From contig NZ_JAIZBH010000002.1 in assembly GCF_022267375.1 (NCBI RefSeq), positions 62,001-126,000 of the forward strand: a DNA stretch of 64,000 nt, in the 5' to 3' direction. This document shows, piece after piece, positions 51,026 to 58,922 of the stretch. Both the position numbers and the translations under genes were made by a program. Source of the stretch: Leptospira sanjuanensis (lineage in GTDB: Bacteria > Spirochaetota > Leptospiria > Leptospirales > Leptospiraceae). Numbering within the stretch: the stretch's first letter is position 1; each line of letters starts with the position of its first letter. The notes beneath the pieces are model-generated. The model worked only from the letters and a program-made list of their open reading frames with translations, had not been told where the DNA came from and searched no databases.

Positions 51026-52042
51026 ATGGACCTGAACCAGCAAGACGAAATTACCAGACTTCGCGGTTTGGTGGAACTCTACGAAAGAGTTTCAAAGCTC
51101 AGCGAAAGCGAACTTTTGGAAGCGGAGAAACATCTCGACGGTTCCGAAAACACGGCGGGTCTTGCGAGGCTCGAATTGATTCGGATGAGCGAACAGCTCA
51201 AGAGCATCCGCAATATCGGACCGGATCTGAAGACCAAGGTCATATCCCTGCTTCACGATCACGAATCCGGTTTGAAGGAATTCAAAACGAGAATCGCCGA
51301 ACTTTCCGATAACAATCCCTTTTTTTATTCCGATTTTTTCAGAATCATATCCCACCTTGAAATTCAAGAGAACGACGCAAGAGAACTCTGGGAAGAGATC
51401 TACAACCACGGAGAGAACATGAGTTCCTCTTTGGGGAGAAGCGTAAACTTCGTCGTATCGATGTTAGATTACATCTTCAGCAAAAAAAGAATCATCGAAA
51501 ATCCGAAGATCGTGGAACTCTATTCCTTCGAAGAGATCATCCTCAATACGGTCATCGACGAAACGAGCGGAATTTACAATCGAAGATATTTCAACATAAT
51601 TCTCAACAAAGAAATCAATCGAAGCGCGAGACACCAAAGGGATTTTTGTCTTTTGATCTTCGACGTGGACAACTTCAAAATCATCAACGATACGTACGGA
51701 CACGGATTCGGAGACGATATTCTCAGATTGATCGCCGGAACGATGTTGTATTCGTTCCGTCAGGAAGACATTTGTTGCCGGATCGGCGGGGAAGAGTTCG
51801 CCGTGATCTTGCCCGAAACTCCGAAAGAGAACGCACTCGTTGCGGCCAATCGGTTTCGAAATTATCTCCTCGAAGCTTCGATGAGTCAGTACGGTTTGGC
51901 CGTGACGGTTTCCGGAGGAATCTGCAGATTTTCGGAGGACGGAAAAGATACGAACGAATTGTTCAAGAACGCGGACGCCGCCCTTTACAAAGCGAAAAAA
52001 ACCGGAAAGGACAAGTTCCTCGTTTTCTCCCCGGACTTATAA
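51026..52042 (+). CDS. Diguanylate cyclase (GGDEF domain)
   Basis: 338 residues. A coiled-coil and helical N-terminal region (~1-165) has no recognised sensor domain. The GGDEF domain at ~175-335 has DVDNFKIINDTYGHGFGDDI and the active-site CRIGGEEFAVILPE. An inhibitory I-site R-x-x-D (RQED) lies five residues before GGEEF, so product inhibition is expected. It converts two GTP into cyclic di-GMP. No membrane helix is visible, so it is probably cytoplasmic. Transcribed divergently from the SDR gene. Confidence 0.92.
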   Translation: MDLNQQDEITRLRGLVELYERVSKLSESELLEAEKHLDGSENTAGLARLELIRMSEQLKSIRNIGPDLKTKVISLLHDHESGLKEFKTRIAELSDNNPFFYSDFFRIISHLEIQENDARELWEEIYNHGENMSSSLGRSVNFVVSMLDYIFSKKRIIENPKIVELYSFEEIILNTVIDETSGIYNRRYFNIILNKEINRSARHQRDFCLLIFDVDNFKIINDTYGHGFGDDILRLIAGTMLYSFRQEDICCRIGGEEFAVILPETPKENALVAANRFRNYLLEASMSQYGLAVTVSGGICRFSEDGKDTNELFKNADAALYKAKKTGKDKFLVFSPDL

Positions 52043-52154
52043 AGCCGACGAGCCTGAAGTAGTCCAAGCGATATACGATTTTTTGCATATACCGCGCGAT
52101 CGGTTTTCGACGGAGTCGGCCCAACGGCACGAATCGAACCGTCGATCCGTGCGT

Positions 52155-52550
52155 TTATTCTTCCGGAACCTTGTACTCGTATTCGCCCGAATATTCTTCC
52201 AGTTTGGAAATGAGGATCGCGTTCGTGTTCGCCAAACGATCGGCTAGGATTCTCACCATCTTGGCGGCGAAGTCCGGATTGTTGATTAGAAATTTCTCAA
52301 GTTGTTGTTTGCTTTCGATCACGGCGAGCTGACAATCCAAAATCGCTTTTGCGGTCGCAGTTCTCGGCATCGCGCGAAACAAAGCCATCTCGCCGAAAAA
52401 ATCCCCTTTTTTCATCACCGCGAGACGCTGGACGATATTCTTCCTCGTAAAGAAAACCTCTACCTGACCGGAGAGAATCACATACATCGCGTTATTCGAT
52501 TCCCCTTCCCGAAAGATGATGCCGCCGGCAGGGATCTGCACCTTATTCAT
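52155..52550 (-). CDS. Cyclic nucleotide-binding domain protein
   Basis: A 131-residue single CNMP/CRP-type domain: IFREGESNNAMYVILSGQVEVFF, then the phosphate-binding cassette GEMALFRAMPRTATAKA. A charged C-terminal helix (DFAAKMVRILADRLANTNAI) resembles the CRP dimerisation helix but there is no DNA-binding domain. The ligand could be cAMP, cGMP or another effector. It is convergent with the diguanylate cyclase, 112 bases away. An imperfect hairpin (GCACGAATCGAA / TCGATCCGTGC) lies at 52127-52152 just after its stop codon. Confidence 0.9.
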   Translation of the reverse strand: MNKVQIPAGGIIFREGESNNAMYVILSGQVEVFFTRKNIVQRLAVMKKGDFFGEMALFRAMPRTATAKAILDCQLAVIESKQQLEKFLINNPDFAAKMVRILADRLANTNAILISKLEEYSGEYEYKVPEE

Positions 52551-52646
52551 TTTTTAAACCGACCTAAAATATTTGCTTCTTTACCGATAAATCGCATATT
52601 GACAGATGAATATTAATTCTACTCCCCCGGAAAAGTACACTCTTTT

Positions 52647-53840
52647 ATGACTTCGAATCTTTCACTTTTTATCGATCTCTTCGGGCTTTGTATTCTCTTT
52701 TTTATCTGCATTCTATCGAACCGGCCTTCTCAAATTCTGCTTTCCGATCCTCCGAAAAACGGTTCCGGCGGAGGAAGAAGCGAGTCCGTGGACTTTATCC
52801 GCGGCCTTGCGATCACGGGAATCGTGTTCATCCACGTGAATTCGTATTATCAGTACTTTGGTCCCGATCGGAACGCGTCCGTTTTGACCTTGTTTCTTTC
52901 GAACCTATCGAGATTCGGAGTTCCGGCCTTTATCCTTTCTTCCGGAATTTTTTTAAAACCCGCCAACTTTAGAGACTACTGGAAACCCAAGATCCTTTCA
53001 TTGCTCGTTCCCTATTTTCTCGTAAGTCTTTTGGCCGCATCCATAAAACTCGGAACGTTTCCGGACATAAGAGAATACTTATACGGCATTCTTTTGGGAA
53101 CCTGGTGCGCTCCGTATTACTTTGTCCCGCTTTTGATTTCCTTTTATCTGATCTTTCCGGCAATGAACGCGATCCGCGCAAAGTATAACTCGAAAAAAGC
53201 GGCCTTGAGCCTCCTATTCGCGTCCCTCCTTTTGAACTTTGCGGCCAACCACGCGTTTCGTTTTTCCGAAAACCCCTGGCTAAAAACGATCGAGCCGATC
53301 CTGTTCGGCGGGTTTTTGTTTTTTTTCACCTTCGGCTTGTTAGCCGGAAAGTGGTTCAAAGCCCCCGGAGAATTTCTGAATTTTTCGCAGGAACCCGGTT
53401 CTCCCCTCCCCTACTCTCTGCGGAAACTTCTTTGGGTCGGAATTTCGATTTATCTGACTGTCGTCTTTCTCGCGGGAATTTTTTGGAAGTTCGATTCCTC
53501 CAATCACCTGCTCTTTTATCCTTTGGCGATGTTCCTTTTTCTTTTCTTTTGGGCTGAAAACGTTCAGAAACGGAAGGGACATAAAACTTTGATTTCCGTT
53601 TTCTCCTTTGTCGGGAAGAATAGTATGGGAATCTTTTTGCTGCATCCGATCCTCATCCATCTGATGCACGCGTGGAGTCCGTTCGCTTGGGGGGAAGGTT
53701 TCTCTTGGGTCGCGATCGCAATCACCGGCTTTGCCAATGTCGCCTTACCTCTTGGAACTTGGCTGCTCGTAACGAAGTCGCTGGATCGGGTCGTAAGTTT
53801 CGGAATTTCCCGGAAAGTGGACGGAACTTCGGCCAATTAA
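52647..53840 (+). CDS. Membrane acyltransferase, OafA/YrhL (acyltransferase 3) family
   Basis: 397 residues with about ten membrane helices. The family signature is near residue 47 (SVDFIRGLAITGIVFIHVNSYY), containing the R and H of the acyltransferase-3 motif; LIFPAMNAIRAKY and GKNSMGIFLLHPILIHLM are further matching blocks. Such enzymes O-acetylate or succinylate envelope polysaccharides, LPS or peptidoglycan; the acceptor is unknown. A hairpin terminator follows. Confidence 0.9.
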   Translation: MTSNLSLFIDLFGLCILFFICILSNRPSQILLSDPPKNGSGGGRSESVDFIRGLAITGIVFIHVNSYYQYFGPDRNASVLTLFLSNLSRFGVPAFILSSGIFLKPANFRDYWKPKILSLLVPYFLVSLLAASIKLGTFPDIREYLYGILLGTWCAPYYFVPLLISFYLIFPAMNAIRAKYNSKKAALSLLFASLLLNFAANHAFRFSENPWLKTIEPILFGGFLFFFTFGLLAGKWFKAPGEFLNFSQEPGSPLPYSLRKLLWVGISIYLTVVFLAGIFWKFDSSNHLLFYPLAMFLFLFFWAENVQKRKGHKTLISVFSFVGKNSMGIFLLHPILIHLMHAWSPFAWGEGFSWVAIAITGFANVALPLGTWLLVTKSLDRVVSFGISRKVDGTSAN

Positions 53841-54252
53841 CGGGATTTCCCGGTTTCACAGTCATATCGCTGACGGATTTCCTGAAAACATGACTTCTTA
53901 GTAAGCCTACAAACGATTTATATTCCGACAATCGACGGAGAATTCTTCCGTCGTTTTAGCCTTGCCTCTTCGTTTTAAAGGACTTCGGATTCTATCAAAA
54001 GATTTTCGGAAGTTTCACAAGACTTCCGAATCTTAGAACGGATTTTAATGTCACTATCGAACCCGCATGCAAGATCATCCTGTAAAAGATCGCAATCCTT
54101 GTTCCGACAAACCTTTTTTCAAAAAAAAATTTCGACTTTCGGATCCAAGAAAACGGGGAAGCTCGCAGAAGCCGCACTTAAAGCTAAAGAATCTCGAATG
54201 ATACTACGTTTGAAACACAGAAACTTCTACAAGACGAAAGAATCGGAACGAG
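53841..54252. other. Intergenic region after acyltransferase gene
   Basis: About 410 bases with no supportable gene. It contains the terminator at 53933-53957 and a second stem at 54006-54029 (TCGGAAG / CTTCCGA), which on the minus strand is followed by a T-rich run and may terminate leftward transcripts from the FMN reductase gene. Confidence 0.5.
53933..53957 (+). terminator. Intrinsic terminator of acyltransferase gene
   Basis: Seven-base arms CGACGGA / TCCGTCG around a seven-base loop are followed by TTTT, 92 bases after the stop codon. Confidence 0.7.
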
Positions 54253-54855
54253 TCACATCCCGTTCGCAAATTCTTTTTTAACCGTAACACCCGAGTCGCG
54301 AACCGTCTTCAGAGCGTCGCCATAACTCACGAGAATTTTAAGAGCGAAATCGATCCGATCCCGCAGATAAGAATCCTCTTTGCTCATGGAATCCGGTCCG
54401 TTTAAAACGTGTTCCGCGTCCCGCACGATGATATGTTCGGGGATATAACAAAGCTTTGTGTTCTTGTAGCTGCTCATTCTCAGCTCGGCCACGGGGTAAG
54501 CGCCGCCCCGACTCGCGGAGACGGTCGCAATCAAAACCGGCTTATGGCCGACCGCCGCCGAGTTGCAATAGAGGATAAAATTCTTCAAACCGGGGGAAGC
54601 CATTCCCGAGTACTCCGGGGAAACGAACACGAGCGCGTCCGCATTTTTCAGTTCGGCTTCTATCGGCTTCCAAATCCCGTCCCAATATTCTCCTCCATCC
54701 CAAAAAGAATCGTCCCAAACAGGAAGTTTATGATTTCCCAAATCCAAAATCCATGCCTGATGACCGAACGTTTCCAAACGTTTCCCGATCCATCCGGCGA
54801 CCTTTGCCGACTGGGATACCTTCCTGTGAGGACCGGCGATGATAGCGAGTTTCAT
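54253..54855 (-). CDS. NADPH-dependent FMN reductase-type flavoprotein
   Basis: A 200-residue flavodoxin-like quinone/FMN reductase. The FMN phosphate loop is AGPHRKVSQSAKVAGWI and the isoalloxazine motif is FVSPEYSGMASPGLKNFILY. It would use NAD(P)H to reduce FMN, quinones or azo and chromate compounds. ACGGAGAG sits before the ATG at 54853-54855. The parB gene ends 30 bases upstream on the same strand, so it may be read through from the par operon. Confidence 0.9.
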   Translation of the reverse strand: MKLAIIAGPHRKVSQSAKVAGWIGKRLETFGHQAWILDLGNHKLPVWDDSFWDGGEYWDGIWKPIEAELKNADALVFVSPEYSGMASPGLKNFILYCNSAAVGHKPVLIATVSASRGGAYPVAELRMSSYKNTKLCYIPEHIIVRDAEHVLNGPDSMSKEDSYLRDRIDFALKILVSYGDALKTVRDSGVTVKKEFANGM

Positions 54856-54885
54856 ATTCTCTCCGTATTAAATTAAAGAATCGAA

Positions 54886-55599
54886 TTAGTCTTTGAGTCC
54901 GTATTTCTTTTTGAGAGAAGATAGTTCCTTCAGGAACCTTTCCCTTTGCTGCGGGGCGAGTTTGCCGAGCTGAAGAACCACTTTTGCCGGCGCCGACTTT
55001 CGGGGTGAAATCATTTCACCCCCTCTGCCTTCTTTTTGTTTTAAGAGCTCTTCCAGATTTTTTACGGAAGCGTCTTTTCCGGATTTAAGGAGATCGGCGA
55101 CGGACTTTTGGTCGAGCCTCGCGATGGAACTGAGCTGCTTTACGTATCTTTCGGTAAATCCTAGAACTTTCGCGACCTCATCTGCGGTTTTACGCTTTTC
55201 CTTTCTTAAAAACTGAATCGCACGACCGACTTCCCAAGGATTTAAGCTTTTACGTTTTTCGTTTTCCGCAAGAGCCATTTCAAAACATCTTTCTTCGGAG
55301 GCGGAAGTTTCAATGGAAGGAATCGTATTCCACTTCAAAATTCTGGCGGCTTGGTATCGTCTTTCACCCGCGACGATCTGATACTTCTTACCCTGTTTTT
55401 TGACTACGATCGGCTCGATCAGGCCGAGGCGCTTCATAGACTCGACCAAATCGGATACGTCCTCTCTCCCGAAAACCCTCGGCTGCGTCGGATTGGGTGA
55501 AATATCGGAAAGAGCGATCTCGGTCTTGGACGATTCTTTTTCTCCGAACGCGGTAAGAAGATCCATACCCGCAAAGTCAGAACGTTTAGCCATTTGCAA
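54886..55599 (-). CDS. parB: Partition protein ParB
   Basis: 237 residues, short for ParB. The N-terminal CTPase/ParB domain has ISPNPTQPRVFG, GLIEPIVVKKQGKKYQIVAGERRYQAARIL (the GERRxxA arginine patch) and AENEKRKSLNPWEVGRAIQFL; the HTH is TADEVAKVLGFTERYVKQL. The C-terminal dimer region is brief and basic. ParB loads on parS, spreads, and with ParA segregates the replicon. It overlaps parA by 14 bases. A palindrome that looks like a parS site is embedded in its coding sequence at 55002-55022. Confidence 0.93.
   Translation of the reverse strand: MQMAKRSDFAGMDLLTAFGEKESSKTEIALSDISPNPTQPRVFGREDVSDLVESMKRLGLIEPIVVKKQGKKYQIVAGERRYQAARILKWNTIPSIETSASEERCFEMALAENEKRKSLNPWEVGRAIQFLRKEKRKTADEVAKVLGFTERYVKQLSSIARLDQKSVADLLKSGKDASVKNLEELLKQKEGRGGEMISPRKSAPAKVVLQLGKLAPQQRERFLKELSSLKKKYGLKD
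55002..55022. promoter_or_regulatory. Candidate parS site inside parB
   Basis: A 21-base palindrome with arms GGGGTGAAAT / ATTTCACCCC around a single central base. In the parB frame it encodes part of GGEMISPRKSA. A near-identical palindrome occurs at 56650. parS sites are typically 14-16-base GTTTCAC/GTGAAAC palindromes; both copies keep the GTGAAA/TTTCAC half-sites with a wider spacing. Confidence 0.6.
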
Positions 55600-56503
55600 T
55601 TTTCTCCATCACCTCATCCGCCAAGGAAGAAAACATCTGCATCGCCTTGCCGTCGTATTCTCCCAGAAGTTTTTTCTTCGCCTGCGCCTGCGGAATCGAC
55701 TCCCGCCTGTAAACCACGGTTCTAAAAACCTCGAAATACTTTCGGATCGCGTCCGCAAGGCCCGCCAGCGCACGAGCGTCCTCGTATTGATTCAAAACGG
55801 CGCCCAAAAGATTGAGGGAAGGATTCGCCTTCTTCTTGATCTTAAGAATGGTGGCGTGAAGATCCTTCAGCCCCTGAACGCTGAACGCTCTGGTTTGAAT
55901 CGGAATCAAAACGTGGTCCGCGGCGATCAAAGCGTTCTCCAAAATCAGGCCCAGGGATGGAGGGCAATCGATGATGATATATTTGTAGCTCGAACGCACC
56001 GGCTTGAGCGCATCCTTCAGCAATTCGAAATCATCCCTTTCATAGGGAGTCGTAAAGTTCGCAAGATGAATCGAAGAAGGAAGCAGGTCCAAACCCGGCG
56101 CGAGCTGGACCAAAAGATCCTTAACCGGAACCGGTTCTTCTCCTCTGTAGCCGAGAGAATGAAAAACGGATCTTTCCACCGACCCGAAAAAAAGCTGAGT
56201 GATATTCGCCTGAGCGTCCCAGTCCACGAGAAGAACCGGTGCCGATTTGGATAAGGCTTCCGCAAGACAAACGGAGACGGTCGTTTTTCCTTCTCCGCCT
56301 TTTTGATTGGAAACCGCGATGATCGTCGAATCGTAAACGTCCCGATTCGATTTTTGAAAATATTTTTCGATCGTTTCCCGATCGTATTTTCCTTTGCCCG
56401 AGGAAGGAATTTTCCATTCCTTTACTTTCGATAAAAATTCATCTTCAGAAGAAATTTCGTAATCATCTAAGATCTGTTGGGTTGTTAGAGTTTTGGAACT
56501 CAT
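55586..56503 (-). CDS. parA: Partition ATPase ParA (with N-terminal DNA-binding-like region)
   Basis: 305 residues. Residues ~1-55 form a small helical region (TQQILDDYEISSEDEFLSKV) not present in minimal chromosomal ParA/Soj; such extensions in type Ia ParA proteins bind the par promoter and allow autoregulation. The deviant Walker A is SNQKGGEGKTTVSVCLAEAL, with Glu where Val is usual, followed by LVDWDAQANITQLF (Walker A' region) and YIIIDCPPSLGLILENAL (Walker B). It drives segregation with ParB. The start ATG at 56501-56503 leaves a 201-base gap to the divergent outer-membrane-like gene. Confidence 0.93.
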   Translation of the reverse strand: MSSKTLTTQQILDDYEISSEDEFLSKVKEWKIPSSGKGKYDRETIEKYFQKSNRDVYDSTIIAVSNQKGGEGKTTVSVCLAEALSKSAPVLLVDWDAQANITQLFFGSVERSVFHSLGYRGEEPVPVKDLLVQLAPGLDLLPSSIHLANFTTPYERDDFELLKDALKPVRSSYKYIIIDCPPSLGLILENALIAADHVLIPIQTRAFSVQGLKDLHATILKIKKKANPSLNLLGAVLNQYEDARALAGLADAIRKYFEVFRTVVYRRESIPQAQAKKKLLGEYDGKAMQMFSSLADEVMEKIANG

Positions 56504-56704
56504 GGAAGAACTCTTCGGATAGAATCGTCCGAACGTATGCGATCTGTCAAATCAATACTATGTCCCATGAAGTCCGGAAAGCTAAAAAACGGAATTGCAT
56601 GAGTAGGGTAGGGTGGCTAATCTGCCTTGATCCGCATTTGCGGTCGTAAGGGGTGAAATCGTTTCACCCTCGGAATCCCATACGGCTCATAAATAAACAG
56701 CATT
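56504..56704. other. parA upstream region, candidate replicon control or origin-proximal DNA
   Basis: This gap holds the leftward par promoter (TTGACA on the minus strand near 56546-56551) and the second palindrome at 56650-56670. No DnaA-box cluster or iteron array could be seen, so an origin cannot be shown here, only suspected from the par locus. Confidence 0.4.
56650..56670. promoter_or_regulatory. Candidate parS site upstream of parA
   Basis: The palindrome GGGTGAAA-N3-TTTCACCC matches the copy inside parB at 55002-55022 in all but two positions (central and last base). It lies 147 bases before the parA ATG. Confidence 0.62.
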
Positions 56705-57808
56705 ATGAATCAAAACAAAAAAACGATCCAATCCGCTCTAGTCGCAATTCTCCTCCTATCCACCGCTTCAATCAAAGCGCAAAACGCAAACCCGATCGAA
56801 ATCGGACCGCCGCCGGCGCCGCAGGAAAAAGAAAAGCCGTTCGCGGAAGACGAGCCTTTCCTCAAAAAACTCATTCGCCAATCTTCGTTTACGATTCTTG
56901 CGGGACGCAATGGAGGAGACAATATCTTTGAAACAGGAACGAAATACGCCAACCTTTCCGGCTTGCGCGGCGGCTCGCGAATCACGTACGAGCGAGATTT
57001 TAATTACGGCGGACTCGGATTTACCTTGCGATGGAAAAAATGGGAAGCGGATCTGAACGTCAAAACGACCGGACGATACGTCAATTCGGGAGAAGGAAGG
57101 GACGAAGATTTCTATTTAGGAGACCCCACGATCGAACGAGGGACAAAAATCTCCACACGCGAATTTTCATACTACGATACGCCTTACACCTTCATAGGAT
57201 CTCGCAACTTTGCGGACGGCAAAGGACGGCTTTCGATGAAACAGGACAGGCAATCCCTCATTTTTAGAAGATACTTCGGCGATTCCGATCCGGATGCACG
57301 CAAAGAAGGGAAGGGGCTTTTTCTAACGGGCGGCTTTCAATATACGTTTACGAAATACGTTCTCTACGATGTGTTCCAATACTTCGACTCGAACCCCGTT
57401 TTTTTGAATCGTATCGGATTAGGATTGAGTCTTTCTTATTCGACCTACGAATTTCCTCTCGGACTCGGATACAGATATTCGAACGCAGAATGGATTTTCG
57501 AGACTTCTTTTTCGGGAGTATTTTGGTCTGGACACTTTAGGGACTTCCATTATCAAAGAGCGCTCAATTTTATCGGAGACGTAGGCGGATTCGGAATCGA
57601 TTTTAACGTATCGGCGGGAAGAATTTTCGGCAACTATCTTATCTTCTTAAAACTCAACGAACACCGACTTTTCGGCGACGGACATTTTCAAACCAAAGGC
57701 GGGCTCAGCCAAAACGACATTCTTTCCCAACACTTAGGCCAGTATAAGAATTACATGAATCTCAAGGAATGGAACGTCGAACTTTCCCTTACGGGCTTTT
57801 TATACTGA
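56705..57808 (+). CDS. Putative outer-membrane protein adjacent to hem genes
   Basis: 367 residues with a signal peptide (ALVAILLLSTASIKAQNA, cleavage near 25) and a Pro/Lys-rich linker. The mature part is a series of amphipathic strands separated by short turns, dense in aromatic residues and glycine (YERDFNYGGLGFTLRWKKWE; FTKYVLYDVFQYFDSNP; LGLSLSYSTYEFPLGLGYRY), and ends in LSLTGFLY. This fits a monomeric beta-barrel of 12 or more strands. Family not recognised. The hemH start codon follows 16 bases later, so the two are probably co-transcribed. Confidence 0.7.
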   Translation: MNQNKKTIQSALVAILLLSTASIKAQNANPIEIGPPPAPQEKEKPFAEDEPFLKKLIRQSSFTILAGRNGGDNIFETGTKYANLSGLRGGSRITYERDFNYGGLGFTLRWKKWEADLNVKTTGRYVNSGEGRDEDFYLGDPTIERGTKISTREFSYYDTPYTFIGSRNFADGKGRLSMKQDRQSLIFRRYFGDSDPDARKEGKGLFLTGGFQYTFTKYVLYDVFQYFDSNPVFLNRIGLGLSLSYSTYEFPLGLGYRYSNAEWIFETSFSGVFWSGHFRDFHYQRALNFIGDVGGFGIDFNVSAGRIFGNYLIFLKLNEHRLFGDGHFQTKGGLSQNDILSQHLGQYKNYMNLKEWNVELSLTGFLY

Positions 57809-57824
57809 TAAAGGAAAAATCGAA

Positions 57825-58922
57825 TTGAAGAACCGAATTCTTCTCATCAATCTCGGAGGACCGAGAAACACGTCGGAGATCGAAAAATTCCTGATCGATC
57901 TTTTTGAAGACCCTTATGTTTTCGACCTTCCTCTTCCCGAATGGCTCCGCAAATCGTTGGGAAGATGGATCGCAAAAAGAAGAGCGCCCAAGGTCGCCAA
58001 GACGTACGAATCGATGGGTTTTGGCGGAGGTTCTCCGCTCGTATCTGAAACACAAAAACAGGCGCAAGCGATCGCAAAAGCCCTCGAAAAAATCACGGGC
58101 GAGAATTGGGAAGGCGACGTCGCTATGACCTGCGGTTATCCGGACATTAGAACGTTCGACTCAGAACGTCTCACACCCGCAAAACGAAATATTCTACTCC
58201 CTTTATATCCTCATTTCTCCAGATCCACCGTATTGAGTACCGCCAAACTCGTGGAACAAACCCTCCGCGTATGTCCGATCGGAAAAGAAGGCTGGGTTCC
58301 GCCGTTTCACGCGTCCTCCGAATACCTGGAAGCGATCCGAGATTTGATTCTCGATTTTTTTCAAGGACGATTGAACAAAAAAGAATTCCTGCATTCGGAA
58401 GCATTTCAAGCGGTTCCGAATTGGGAAAAAATCGATCTCGTTTTCAGCGCACACGGAATTCCGATGCGTTTGATTCAAAAGGGGGATCGTTACCGGGAAG
58501 AGATCGAAACGAATGTAGAAAATTTAAAACGACTTCTTCGGGAGAAAGGATTTCAAGGGAATTGCCATGTTTCATTTCAGAGCAGAGTAGGGCCGTCCAA
58601 ATGGACCGAGCCGAATACGATCCACAAACTCGAAGAACTTGGAAAAAACGGAGTCAAACGCGTCGCGGTTTATCCGATCAGTTTCGTCGGGGATCACCTG
58701 GAAACATTGGAAGAAATCGGAGAACAACTCAAAGAAGTCGCTCGTGAAAACGGAATCGCCGAATACTTTCGAATCCCCGCGCCCGGCATCTACGGAAAGT
58801 TCATCGAAGCGATCGCAAAGCTCAGTTTAGAATCGACTCAATCTCGGAAACAAGAATGTATCTGCAAAAAAAGAGGCGGCCATATTCCCAAAACGGGAGA
58901 ATGCTCCGCTCAGTTATCTTGA
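57825..58922 (+). CDS. hemH: Ferrochelatase
   Basis: 365 residues from a TTG preceded by AAAGGA. The core motifs are ILLINLGGPRN, MGFGGGSPLV and the catalytic FSAHGIPMRLI (the His of S-A-H-G binds iron), with NCHVSFQSRVGPSKW and ISFVGDHLETLEEI later. It inserts Fe2+ into protoporphyrin IX, the last step of protoheme synthesis. The C-terminus carries a cysteine-rich tail (QECICKKRGGHIPKTGEC) that could bind a metal or cluster. It overlaps the convergent oxidase gene by 13 bases. Confidence 0.95.
   Translation: MKNRILLINLGGPRNTSEIEKFLIDLFEDPYVFDLPLPEWLRKSLGRWIAKRRAPKVAKTYESMGFGGGSPLVSETQKQAQAIAKALEKITGENWEGDVAMTCGYPDIRTFDSERLTPAKRNILLPLYPHFSRSTVLSTAKLVEQTLRVCPIGKEGWVPPFHASSEYLEAIRDLILDFFQGRLNKKEFLHSEAFQAVPNWEKIDLVFSAHGIPMRLIQKGDRYREEIETNVENLKRLLREKGFQGNCHVSFQSRVGPSKWTEPNTIHKLEELGKNGVKRVAVYPISFVGDHLETLEEIGEQLKEVARENGIAEYFRIPAPGIYGKFIEAIAKLSLESTQSRKQECICKKRGGHIPKTGECSAQLS

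Noticed and set aside
52127..52152. GTTCGATTC sequence on the minus strand that resembles a tRNA T-loop
   Set aside because: No acceptor, D or anticodon arms fit around it; it is better explained as an imperfect hairpin after the CNMP gene.
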